Both the position numbers and the translations under genes were made by a program. DNA of 7,031 nucleotides, taken from positions 1 through 7,031 of the forward strand of contig JADFNT010000090.1 of the NCBI GenBank assembly GCA_022563215.1. The letters are read 5' to 3'. Each line of letters starts with the position of its first letter. Position 1 is the first letter of the stretch. Below are positions 1-5,864 of this stretch, in pieces. The DNA is from Pseudomonadota bacterium (lineage in GTDB: Bacteria; Pseudomonadota; Alphaproteobacteria; Rhodospirillales; Casp-alpha2). The notes below the pieces were generated by a model. It made no database searches and was not told where the DNA came from. It saw only the letters and a list, made by a program, of their open reading frames with translations.

Positions 1-404
1 CCGAAAGCCGAATGGGCGAGGAAATGGCCGCCAAGCCGAGGGCGTCGCTTTGTTTTTATTGGAAATCCCTGAACCGCCAGGTCCGCGTCGATGGGCCCGT
101 CTCCCCGGTCAGCATTGAGGAGGCCGACGCCTATTTCCAAACCCGCGACCGGGCGGCCCGGATCGGGGCCTGGGCGTCGAAACAATCCCGGCCCATGGAA
201 GGGCACTTCGAACTGGAGAAAAAGGCCGCCGAGTTTACCGCCAAGTTCAACGTCGGCCTGGTGCCGCGGCCGGATTTCTGGTCCGGATACCGGATTCTTC
301 CCGAAATGATCGAATTCTGGACCCAGCGAAAGTTCCGTTTGCATGAGCGCTTGGTGTATCATCGGGCCGACGACGGTTGGACAACGGAGCGGCTTTTCCC
401 TTAG
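1..404 (+). CDS. pdxH: Pyridoxine/pyridoxamine 5'-phosphate oxidase, C-terminal part (5' end outside window)
   Basis: This flavoenzyme (FMN) oxidises pyridoxine or pyridoxamine 5'-phosphate to pyridoxal 5'-phosphate in the cytoplasm, the last step of B6 salvage and of DXP-dependent B6 synthesis. The reading frame is open from the left edge (first full codon at 3), and the residues before the ATG at 12 (E-S-R) already match the family, so that ATG is internal. About 133 residues are present of a usual 190-220. Family landmarks appear in order: the FYW strand, the RQVRVDG segment, [10 protein letters not shown], the FW-x2-YR segment, and the C-terminal RLHER-x-VYHR signature (about 336-365), whose Arg and His contact substrate in the E. 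coli enzyme. The protein ends in ERLFP, close to the E. coli DRLAP end, so the 3' end is intact. It stops 13 bases before fieF, suggesting cotranscription. Confidence 0.96.
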   Translation, partial: ESRMGEEMAAKPRASLCFYWKSLNRQVRVDGPVSPVSIEEADAYFQTRDRAARIGAWASKQSRPMEGHFELEKKAAEFTAKFNVGLVPRPDFWSGYRILPEMIEFWTQRKFRLHERLVYHRADDGWTTERLFP

Positions 405-417
405 GCCCAGGCCCGCC

Positions 418-1371
418 ATGCCCGACGCGACCACCGATTCAAACAAGCCAACAACAGCGCCCGGCGCCCGGCTGCCCTTCGATCAGGCCGGCCGCCTGAT
501 GCGGCTGGCGACCTATGCCTCGGTGACGGTGGCGGTGGTGCTGATCGTCACCAAGTTCGCGGCCTGGCTGATGACCGACGCCGTCAGCCTGCTGTCGACC
601 CTGATCGATTCGTTTTTGGACGCCGGGGCCTCGCTGTTGAACTTGCTGGCCGTCCGCCATGCGCTGGAACCCGCCGACAAGGAACACCGATTCGGCCACG
701 GCAAGGCGGAACCGCTGGCCGGGCTGGCGCAGGCGGCGTTCATTTGCGGGTCGGCGGGTTTCCTGGTCATCGAAGCCGGCGAAAGGCTGTTCAACCCCCG
801 GACCATCGAAAACACCGACATCGGCTATGCGGTGATGGGGCTGGCCATCGTCCTGACCCTGTTTCTGGTGGCGTTTCAGCGTCATGTGGTCGGCAAAACC
901 GGCTCCATCGCCATTACCGCCGATTCCGCCCATTACCAGATGGACGTCCTGGTCAACGCCGGCGTCATCGTTTCCCTGTGGCTGGTCAGCACCTTCGGCT
1001 GGATCCTGGCCGATCCTCTGATCGCCCTGATCATCGCCGGCTACATCTTTTGGGGCGCCCGGCGGATCGGGCTCATCGCCTTTCACATGCTCATGGACCG
1101 GGAACTGGAGGACGGCGAGCGCCAGAAAATCCTCGACATCGCGTTGTCCCATCCGGGGGTCAAAGGGCTTCACGACCTGCGCACCCGGTCGTCCGGGAAC
1201 CAGGTTTTCATCCAGATGCACCTGGAAATGGACGGCGACATATCGCTGCTCGAAGCTCATACGATTTCCGACGACGTCGAAGCCAGTGTCATGGAAGCCT
1301 TTCCCAACGCCGAAGTTCTGATCCACGAAGACCCCGAGGGCCTGGAAGAAGAACGGGCGGTCTTTCGTTGA
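418..1371 (+). CDS. fieF: FieF-type cation diffusion facilitator (divalent metal/proton antiporter)
   Basis: This inner-membrane CDF exporter moves Zn2+, Fe2+ or similar divalent ions out of the cytoplasm in exchange for protons. It has 317 residues (E. coli FieF has 300), with about six hydrophobic segments (roughly 32-52, 57-79, 100-122, 135-155, 175-192, 197-217) and a cytoplasmic C-terminal domain. All the known FieF metal sites can be aligned with the right spacing. The transport site is Asp64/Asp68 in IDSFLDAG and His172/Asp176 in HYQMD. The second site is Asp87/His90/His94 in DKEHRFGHGK. The cytoplasmic site includes His252 (HDLRTR), His268, His281, Asp285 and His303. The ATG at 418 is chosen because it lies just after the pdxH stop. 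An in-frame ATG at 343 would add 25 residues encoded inside pdxH with no family match. No strong Shine-Dalgarno is visible, which fits translation by coupling to pdxH. Metal specificity cannot be read from sequence. Confidence 0.95.
   Translation: MPDATTDSNKPTTAPGARLPFDQAGRLMRLATYASVTVAVVLIVTKFAAWLMTDAVSLLSTLIDSFLDAGASLLNLLAVRHALEPADKEHRFGHGKAEPLAGLAQAAFICGSAGFLVIEAGERLFNPRTIENTDIGYAVMGLAIVLTLFLVAFQRHVVGKTGSIAITADSAHYQMDVLVNAGVIVSLWLVSTFGWILADPLIALIIAGYIFWGARRIGLIAFHMLMDRELEDGERQKILDIALSHPGVKGLHDLRTRSSGNQVFIQMHLEMDGDISLLEAHTISDDVEASVMEAFPNAEVLIHEDPEGLEEERAVFR
1355..1371 (+). promoter_or_regulatory. Start/stop overlap coupling fieF to the kinase fusion
   Basis: The sequence TTGA at 1368-1371 contains both the proposed TTG start of the kinase fusion and the TGA stop of fieF. 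A G-rich GGGCGG (1355-1360) lies 7 bases before the TTG and is a weak Shine-Dalgarno candidate. The arrangement suggests translational coupling. The nearby ATG at 1390 is in another frame. Confidence 0.6.
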
Positions 1372-2975
1372 CCAAGGAAACGTCCGGCAATGGCGGTTCC
1401 CAACCTGACACCCAGGAAGAAATCATCCGGTTGCTTTCCGACCCGGCGGTTTTTGGCCCCCCAGAAGTCCCCGGGGCCGATACCGTGGACAGGATCGAAA
1501 CCCATGTGTCGCTGGTGTTTTTGGGGCCCCGGCGCGTTTACAAGCTAAAACGCGCCGTCACCTTTCCCTATCTTGATTTTTCGACGCCCGAGAAGCGCCG
1601 CCTGGCCTGCGAGGCCGAAGTCCGGGTCAACCGCCGCACCGCGCCGTCGATTTATCGGGGCGTGGTCGCAATAACGCGCCAAGCGGACGGAACCCTGGCC
1701 TTGGACGGCGACGGAGAGGCCGTCGACTGGGTGGTCGAAATGGAACGTTTCGACGAACACACGCTTTTCGACCGGCTGGCCCGGAAAGGCGGCCTCGGCC
1801 GCGCGATGATGGAAGACCTGGCCGACGCCATCGCCGACTTTCACCAAATGGCCGAGTCCCGGACCGATCGCGGCGGCGGCGACGGCATCGCCATGATCAT
1901 CGAAAGCAACGCCGAATGCTTCGCCGGGATCGAAGAAGGCATCCTGGATAAGGCCCTGGCGGAAACCCTGACCGGATTATCGCAAAAGGCGCTGAAAGCC
2001 TTGGCGCCGGTGCTGGACCGCCGCCGCGATTCAGGCCGGGTCCGGCACTGTCACGGCGACCTGCATTTGCGCAATATCTGCATCGTCGAAGGCCGGCCGA
2101 CCCTTTTCGACGCCATCGAATTCAACGATGCCTTCGCCACCATCGACGTCCTTTACGATCTGGCGTTCCTGCTCATGGACCTCGACCACCGGGGTCTCAG
2201 GCGGCTCGCCAATATCGTTTTCAACCGCTATCTGGACGTCACCGGCGACGGCACCGGGGAAGCCGGCGGCTTGCGGGTGATGGCGTTGTTTTTATCCATG
2301 CGCGCGGCCATCCGTTCGCACGTCGACGCGGCCCAGGCGCAAACCTTGTCGGACCGCGAAAAGGCCCGGGCCCGGGCCGAGGAATCAAACGATTACCTGA
2401 ACATGGCGCTGAATTACCTGGCCCCGGAACCGTCCCGCCTGATCGCCGTCGGCGGACTATCGGGTAGCGGCAAGTCCCGCATGGCCCGGGAATTGGCCCC
2501 GTTTCTGGGGGTGGCGCCGGGGGCCCGGGTGGTGCGCAGCGATTCCACCCGCAAGCGCCTGGCCGGTGTGCCGCTGACCGAGCGGTTGGGGGACGAAGGT
2601 TATTCGGCCGAAATGACCAAACGCACATTCGAGGCTGTGTACGAAGAAACGCTGGCCGCCCTGCGGGCCGGGCAGTCGGTAATCGCCGACGCCGTTTTCG
2701 CCAAACCGGAAAGCCGCCGCGCCATTGAGCGCGTCGCTGACAAAGCCGGGGTGCCTTTCTGTGGCCTGTGGCTGGAAGCCCCGGCGGAAGTCATGGCCCG
2801 GCGGGTGACCGAGCGCCAACGCAACGTCTCCGACGCCGACGCCAAAATTCTGGAACGGCAATTGACCTATGACCTGGGCCGGATCGAATGGCATCGCGTC
2901 GACAGTTCGGGGCCGAGGGAGGAAACCCTGAAAGCCGGGCTCGGCCTGATTGGCCTGGAAACGGGTATTCCGTAG
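1368..2975 (+). CDS. Bifunctional APH-like kinase / P-loop ATPase fusion protein
   Basis: This 535-residue protein has the architecture annotated as 'bifunctional aminoglycoside phosphotransferase/ATP-binding protein' (COG2187 plus COG0645). Residues about 15-350 are an APH/protein-kinase-like domain: a YKLKRAV strand (58-64), the catalytic-loop motif HGDLHLRN (229-236, Asp231 the presumed base), and the metal-binding segment FDAIEFND (247-254, Asp248). Residues about 355-535 are a P-loop kinase-like domain with Walker A GLSGSGKS (363-370), an SDSTRKRL segment (391-398) as in small-molecule kinases, and a helical end. No signal peptide or membrane segment is seen, so it is cytosolic. The physiological substrate of this family is unknown to me; the APH fold alone is not evidence of antibiotic resistance. 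The start is inferred as TTG at 1368 because there is no in-frame ATG near the conserved N-terminus; GGGCGG at 1355-1360 could serve as ribosome binding site. It sits directly behind fieF, probably in the same transcript. Confidence 0.88.
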   Translation: MTKETSGNGGSQPDTQEEIIRLLSDPAVFGPPEVPGADTVDRIETHVSLVFLGPRRVYKLKRAVTFPYLDFSTPEKRRLACEAEVRVNRRTAPSIYRGVVAITRQADGTLALDGDGEAVDWVVEMERFDEHTLFDRLARKGGLGRAMMEDLADAIADFHQMAESRTDRGGGDGIAMIIESNAECFAGIEEGILDKALAETLTGLSQKALKALAPVLDRRRDSGRVRHCHGDLHLRNICIVEGRPTLFDAIEFNDAFATIDVLYDLAFLLMDLDHRGLRRLANIVFNRYLDVTGDGTGEAGGLRVMALFLSMRAAIRSHVDAAQAQTLSDREKARARAEESNDYLNMALNYLAPEPSRLIAVGGLSGSGKSRMARELAPFLGVAPGARVVRSDSTRKRLAGVPLTERLGDEGYSAEMTKRTFEAVYEETLAALRAGQSVIADAVFAKPESRRAIERVADKAGVPFCGLWLEAPAEVMARRVTERQRNVSDADAKILERQLTYDLGRIEWHRVDSSGPREETLKAGLGLIGLETGIP

Positions 2976-3068
2976 CGTAAACTGGCATAGACCCTTTATG
3001 TTTGCCTTGTCTGCGGCCATGATGGGAGCGGCGGGAAAGGTATCGATCCTTGGTATAAGGAGGGGGAA
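2976..3068 (+). promoter_or_regulatory. Leader region of the universal stress protein gene
   Basis: This 93-base gap separates the kinase fusion from the stress-protein gene and must hold any promoter of the latter. No convincing -35/-10 pair is visible: TTGCCT (3002) and TTGTCT (3007) lack a partner at 16-18 bases. No T-tailed hairpin that would terminate the upstream operon is seen, so read-through is possible. The last 33 bases carry small inverted repeats around the ribosome binding site. Confidence 0.4.
3057..3063 (+). promoter_or_regulatory. Strong Shine-Dalgarno for the universal stress protein
   Basis: AAGGAGG lies 5 bases before the ATG at 3069. It is the best ribosome binding site in the window and fixes the start. 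Its AAGGA core can pair with TCCTT at 3047-3051 across a 5-base loop. Confidence 0.85.
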
Positions 3069-3935
3069 ATGACCATTCGAACCATACTCGTTCCCCTTGA
3101 CGGGTCGGAAGCGGCCAAACCGGTGATGGAATTGGGCCTCAGGTTCGGCAAGGACCACGGCGCCCACGTCCGGGTCCTCAATGTGCGGTCCGACCCCAAG
3201 GACACCATTCCGCTTCTCGGCGAAGGCATGTCGGTGTCGATGATCGAGGACATGATCCAGGCGGCCGAGAAGGATGGCGGCGAGAGGGCGGTCAGGGGGC
3301 GGAAAATGTTCGACGCCCTGGTCAAGGAGTTGTCCCTCAAGGTCAACGACAAGCCCGGGGCGTCCGGGGCCTCGGCGTCGTGGAGCGAGGAAGTCGGCCG
3401 CGAGGACGAAATTACGGCCCGCCAGGGCAGGCTTGCCGATCTGATCGTCGTCGGCCGGCCGACGGCGACATCGGACGTTTCTACGACCCTGACCCTGAAC
3501 GCGGCGCTTTTCGACACCGGACGCCCGGTGCTGGTGGTGCCTTTCGGCGGCGCCGCTTCTTTCGGCAAGCACGTCGCCATATCCTGGAACGGCAGCCCGC
3601 AATCGGCCCGCGCCGTCGCCTCGGCGATGGGGCTGATCAAGGCCGCCGATAAGGTGACGGTGATGACCGTCAGCAGCGAACGCACGTCCGCCGCCCGGGC
3701 GGCGGAACTGGCGGAATACCTGGAATGGCATGGGATTTCCGCGGCCACCCGGACGTTCGATTCCGAAGGCCGGCAGCCCATCGGCGCGCCATTGCTCAAG
3801 GAATGCGCCGACGCCGGCGTCGATTTGTTGGTCATGGGGGCCTATACCCACAGCCGCATGCGTCAATTGATCCTTGGCGGCGTCACCCGCCACGTCTTGG
3901 AAGAAGCCGCCATTCCCCTGTTCATGGCCCATTAA
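3069..3935 (+). CDS. Tandem-domain universal stress protein (UspA superfamily)
   Basis: This 288-residue protein has two UspA-fold domains, about 4-158 and 168-288; single-domain Usps are about 140-150 residues. Domain 1 begins with ILVPLDGSEAAKP and domain 2 with VAISWNGSPQSAR, the usual first strand and loop. Domain 2 ends with MGAYTHSRMRQLILGG (256-271), the counterpart of the ATP-binding motif G-x2-G-x9-G-S/T. Here the second Gly is Thr260 and the final S/T is Gly271. In domain 1 the matching stretch (VVGRPTATSD, 127-136) lacks the glycine pattern, so that half probably does not bind ATP. The protein is cytosolic, with no signal peptide or membrane segment. Usps are typically induced by growth arrest and stress, but the exact role of this one is not known. 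The start is secured by AAGGAGG 5 bases upstream. The next gene follows after 18 bases and is probably cotranscribed. Confidence 0.92.
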   Translation: MTIRTILVPLDGSEAAKPVMELGLRFGKDHGAHVRVLNVRSDPKDTIPLLGEGMSVSMIEDMIQAAEKDGGERAVRGRKMFDALVKELSLKVNDKPGASGASASWSEEVGREDEITARQGRLADLIVVGRPTATSDVSTTLTLNAALFDTGRPVLVVPFGGAASFGKHVAISWNGSPQSARAVASAMGLIKAADKVTVMTVSSERTSAARAAELAEYLEWHGISAATRTFDSEGRQPIGAPLLKECADAGVDLLVMGAYTHSRMRQLILGGVTRHVLEEAAIPLFMAH

Positions 3936-3953
3936 ACCGAAACCTTCCCGGCT

Positions 3954-4394
3954 ATGGTTCACAGAAAAATCATCGATCCGGTGCTTTCGGCACTCGGCCA
4001 AGACCGGGCCGATTATTTCAACCGCCTCGTCGACAGGGTCGAACGCGACCCGCGCACCGAAACCGCGCCCAACCTGGTCTATCTGGTGCTCAGGGAAACG
4101 ATCCCGTACCTGCCCGCCGATTTTCCGCAGGAAGATCTGGCCGACCGGCTGTTGGATTTTGTCATCGGCAATCATGAAAGGCTCAACCGGATCATCCATG
4201 ACCGCCGGTATATAGAAGACCCCGGCCGGCTGGCCGAAGTGACCAAGGAATTCGTTCTCCAGGTGCTGGCATCGGCCATGGACCAACACCAGGTCAACGA
4301 AATCCAGGCCGCCAAGGTGCGCCAAGCGAAGACCTACCGGTTTTCGTACCCCGACGGCGACGAAGACGACTTTCCCTACCGGGACGACGAATAA
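3954..4394 (+). CDS. Small acidic protein of unknown function
   Basis: I do not recognise a family for this 146-residue protein. It looks mainly helical in residues 1-125: an amphipathic N-terminal helix (about 5-30), a hydrophobic stretch LVYLVLRETIPYLP (41-54), and helices around 58-84 and 90-125. The tail changes character: KTYRFSYP (126-133) is followed by a strongly acidic end with eight Asp/Glu in the last 13 residues. There is no signal peptide, no clear membrane span, no Cys and no evident catalytic motif. It lies 18 bases after the stress-protein stop with no clear Shine-Dalgarno, suggesting cotranscription and perhaps coupling. It ends 4 bases before the convergent SRAP gene. G/C-ending codons match the neighbouring genes, which supports a real coding sequence. 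A soluble adaptor or stress-related role would be a guess. Confidence 0.75.
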   Translation: MVHRKIIDPVLSALGQDRADYFNRLVDRVERDPRTETAPNLVYLVLRETIPYLPADFPQEDLADRLLDFVIGNHERLNRIIHDRRYIEDPGRLAEVTKEFVLQVLASAMDQHQVNEIQAAKVRQAKTYRFSYPDGDEDDFPYRDDE

Positions 4395-4398
4395 GCGG

Positions 4399-4986
4399 TT
4401 AGGAAAACAAATCCGGCTGGCCGACCGGGGGCGGCGTCTCCTCTTCCGCCCTGAGCGGTTCGGCGCAAAAGGGAACCAACAGCCCCGCAACCTTTTCGAA
4501 AGCGGTGCCGCGGTCGATCCACAAGGTCTCGGCCCGGCGCTCGAGGATCACCGGCATGCGGTCGTGGATGTGGGCGATATCGGCGGCCGGCGGGCAGGTG
4601 ATGATGGTGAACCTGTCACCGTCGGTCAGTCCGGCGAAGGCGAAAACGCCCCTGCTTTCCGTCCCGATGCGGTTCTTGCGGCGGGCGGGACCGTCCTTGC
4701 GCCACTCGAAATAGGCCGTTGCCGGAACCAGACAGCGGTTTTCCAGCAGCGGCCGGAAGGTCTTTTTTTTGGTCAATGTTTCGGCCCGCGCGTTGATCAG
4801 CGGCTTGGCGTCCCATTCGACGGCCAGACCCCAACTCAACAGACGCGGGTTTGCCCCGCCGTCGATGATCAGCGCCCTATCGGTGGGCCTCATCTCGGGC
4901 GCGCCCGGCAGCGGCGGCGGGTCCGCCAACCCGAAACGTTCGGCGAGATCGCCCTGCCGGGCGTCGATTTCAAAACGCGAACACAT
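4399..4986 (-). CDS. SRAP-domain abasic-site processing protein (YedK/HMCES family)
   Basis: SRAP proteins recognise abasic sites in single-stranded DNA and crosslink to them through the N-terminal cysteine, shielding the lesion near replication forks. The protein has 195 residues (E. coli YedK 222). Cys2 follows the initiator Met directly (MCSRFE), as the chemistry requires, which fixes the start at 4986. The other active-site residues align: Asn65 in INARAET, Glu94 in AYFEW, and His141 in HDRMPVIL, equivalent to YedK Asn75, Glu105 and His160. The usual MCGRF is MCSRF here, and the loop regions are short, but no catalytic residue is missing. The last 15 residues are Glu/Pro-rich and end in QPDLFS, a possible sliding-clamp motif. 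It is a lone minus-strand gene, convergent with the acidic protein (4-base gap) and divergent from the SDR gene. No LexA-type box is seen upstream, so SOS control is not supported. Confidence 0.95.
   Translation of the reverse strand: MCSRFEIDARQGDLAERFGLADPPPLPGAPEMRPTDRALIIDGGANPRLLSWGLAVEWDAKPLINARAETLTKKKTFRPLLENRCLVPATAYFEWRKDGPARRKNRIGTESRGVFAFAGLTDGDRFTIITCPPAADIAHIHDRMPVILERRAETLWIDRGTAFEKVAGLLVPFCAEPLRAEEETPPPVGQPDLFS
4405..4419 (-). other. Candidate beta-clamp binding motif (QPDLF) at the SRAP C-terminus
   Basis: These codons encode Gln190-Pro-Asp-Leu-Phe194, followed only by Ser195 and the stop. The bacterial sliding-clamp consensus is QL(S/D)LF; Gln, Asp, Leu and Phe match and only the second position differs. 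The preceding EEETPPPVG tail looks disordered and lies after the SRAP fold, where such short peptides usually sit. Clamp binding is inferred from the motif alone. Confidence 0.5.
4763..4770 (-). repeat. A8 homopolymer (coding strand) inside the SRAP gene
   Basis: The plus strand has eight T; the coding strand reads ACC AAA AAA AAG ACC (Thr-Lys-Lys-Lys-Thr, residues 72-76). It is the longest homopolymer I see in this G/C-rich window, and it contains the in-frame heptamer A AAA AAG typical of -1 slippage. Any shifted product would lose Glu94 and His141. Confidence 0.7.
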
Positions 4987-5054
4987 GGACGCAGTTTACA
5001 CCATCGTGGTTAGTGGCCTGGAAAGATGACGCCCAATGGCCTAACGTCGGGGCC
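4987..5054. promoter_or_regulatory. Divergent intergenic region between SRAP and SDR genes
   Basis: The 68 bases between the two divergent start codons must hold the promoters of both genes unless the promoters lie inside the coding regions. TTTACA (4995-5000) resembles a -35 for the plus strand but lacks a good -10. On the minus strand TTGGGC and TAACCA, 18 bases apart, are a weak pair. I cannot place either promoter with confidence. Confidence 0.35.
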
Positions 5055-5795
5055 ATGGCGGAGGACAGAAAAACCGTAATCATTACCGGCGCCAGCAGGG
5101 GCATCGGCCACACCACGGCGCGGCTGTTCCTGGACCGCGACTGGCAGATCATAACCTGTTCGCGCGACGACACGCCCGAGGAATGCAAGCGCGACCCCAA
5201 CTGGACGTGCCATATCCCGACCGACCTGGGCGACGCCGACAGCCTCGCCCAATTCATCGAAACCGCCAACGAGGAACTCGCCGACGCGCCGTTGCACGCC
5301 CTGGTCAACAACGCCGGCATGTCGCCGAAGACTCCTTATAAGGAACGCCTGGGCTGCCTCAACGGCGACCTGGAAGCCTGGCACGACGTGTTCGAGCTCA
5401 ACCTGTTCGCGCCGCTGAAGCTCAGCCGCGGTTTCGCCTCGGCCCTGCACCGGGGCGAAGGCGCGATCGTCAACGTGACTTCCATCGCCGGCCATATGAT
5501 CCATCCCTTCGCCGGCTCGGCCTATTCCATTTCGAAGACCGCGCTTTCCGGCCTGACGCGGGAAATGGCCAACGAATTCGCCTCCCTCAACGTGCGCGTC
5601 AACGCCGTTGCACCCGGAGAGATCGAAACCGAGATGGTCGGAGCCGAATACGAGGTGCTGATCCCGCGCATCCCGCTCAACCGCATGGGCACGCCCGAAG
5701 ACGTGGCCAAGGCGATCTTTTATCTGTGTTCCGAGGATTCCAGTTACGTCACCGGCAGCGAGCTATGGGTGACCGGCGGGCAGCACCTGTTTTAA
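5055..5795 (+). CDS. Short-chain dehydrogenase/reductase (SDR), classical type
   Basis: This 246-residue NAD(P)-dependent oxidoreductase has the length and motif set of a classical SDR. The cofactor-binding TGASRGIG is at 11-18, NNAG at 85-88, Asn116 of the tetrad sits in ELNLFAP, Ser143 is in VTSIAG, and Tyr157/Lys161 are in YSISK. APGEIETEM (186-194) and the terminal VTGSELWVTGGQHLF close the fold in the usual way. The residue after the second strand (CSRDD, 35-39) carries Arg37, which hints at NADP(H), though this is weak evidence. Substrate cannot be assigned; resemblance to 3-oxoacyl-ACP reductases is general to the family. The ATG at 5055 is preferred because the glycine-rich motif starts at residue 11, as usual. 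An upstream in-frame GTG at 5013 would add 14 residues without family resemblance. The glycosyltransferase starts 69 bases downstream. Confidence 0.92.
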   Translation: MAEDRKTVIITGASRGIGHTTARLFLDRDWQIITCSRDDTPEECKRDPNWTCHIPTDLGDADSLAQFIETANEELADAPLHALVNNAGMSPKTPYKERLGCLNGDLEAWHDVFELNLFAPLKLSRGFASALHRGEGAIVNVTSIAGHMIHPFAGSAYSISKTALSGLTREMANEFASLNVRVNAVAPGEIETEMVGAEYEVLIPRIPLNRMGTPEDVAKAIFYLCSEDSSYVTGSELWVTGGQHLF

Positions 5796-5864
5796 CCAAA
5801 CCGGGGCGGCCCAAGGGCCGGGCATAAAACCGGCCACAAGGACCAGTGCAAGGCGGGCGGCGCG
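5796..5864 (+). promoter_or_regulatory. SDR-glycosyltransferase spacer with GC palindrome and weak RBS
   Basis: The 69-base spacer holds a perfect 14-base palindrome-like element (5807-5820, CGGCCC AA GGGCCG). It could fold as a 5-bp stem with a CAAG loop, but no T run follows, so it is not a standard intrinsic terminator. AAGGCGGG at 5850-5857, 7 bases before the ATG at 5865, is a plausible Shine-Dalgarno. The two genes may therefore share a transcript. Confidence 0.4.

Noticed and set aside
343..417. Upstream in-frame ATG as the fieF start
   Set aside because: It would add 25 residues lying inside pdxH with no similarity to the family. The ATG at 418, just after the pdxH stop, gives a normal FieF length.
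439..1326. 295-codon minus-strand open frame opposite fieF
   Set aside because: The plus strand encodes an unmistakable CDF transporter here. The antisense translation is low in complexity (Gln, Gly, Asp, His) with no recognisable motif.
2363..2378. Perfect 16-base GC palindrome (GGCCCGGGCCCGGGCC)
   Set aside because: It is fully explained by alternating GCC and CGG codons for Ala-Arg-Ala-Arg-Ala in a charged helix of the kinase fusion, so there is no need for a regulatory role.
1368..2420. Antibiotic (aminoglycoside) resistance gene
   Set aside because: The APH-like fold is shared by many small-molecule and protein kinases. The fusion to a P-loop domain and the housekeeping context do not support a resistance function.
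2457..4490. Very long open frame on the minus strand (677 codons)
   Set aside because: It runs antisense to the kinase P-loop domain, the Usp and the acidic protein, spanning their boundaries. The translation is rich in Arg, Gly, His and Pro with no domain, as expected of a GC-rich shadow frame.
4987..5054. SOS (LexA) box upstream of the SRAP gene
   Set aside because: The alphaproteobacterial pattern GTTC-N7-GTTC is absent. The nearest look-alikes, GTTT (4994) and GTTA (5009), have the wrong bases and an 11-base spacing.
5807..5820. Intrinsic terminator after the SDR gene
   Set aside because: The palindrome gives only a 5-bp stem with a 4-base loop and no following T run, so it does not meet the usual pattern.
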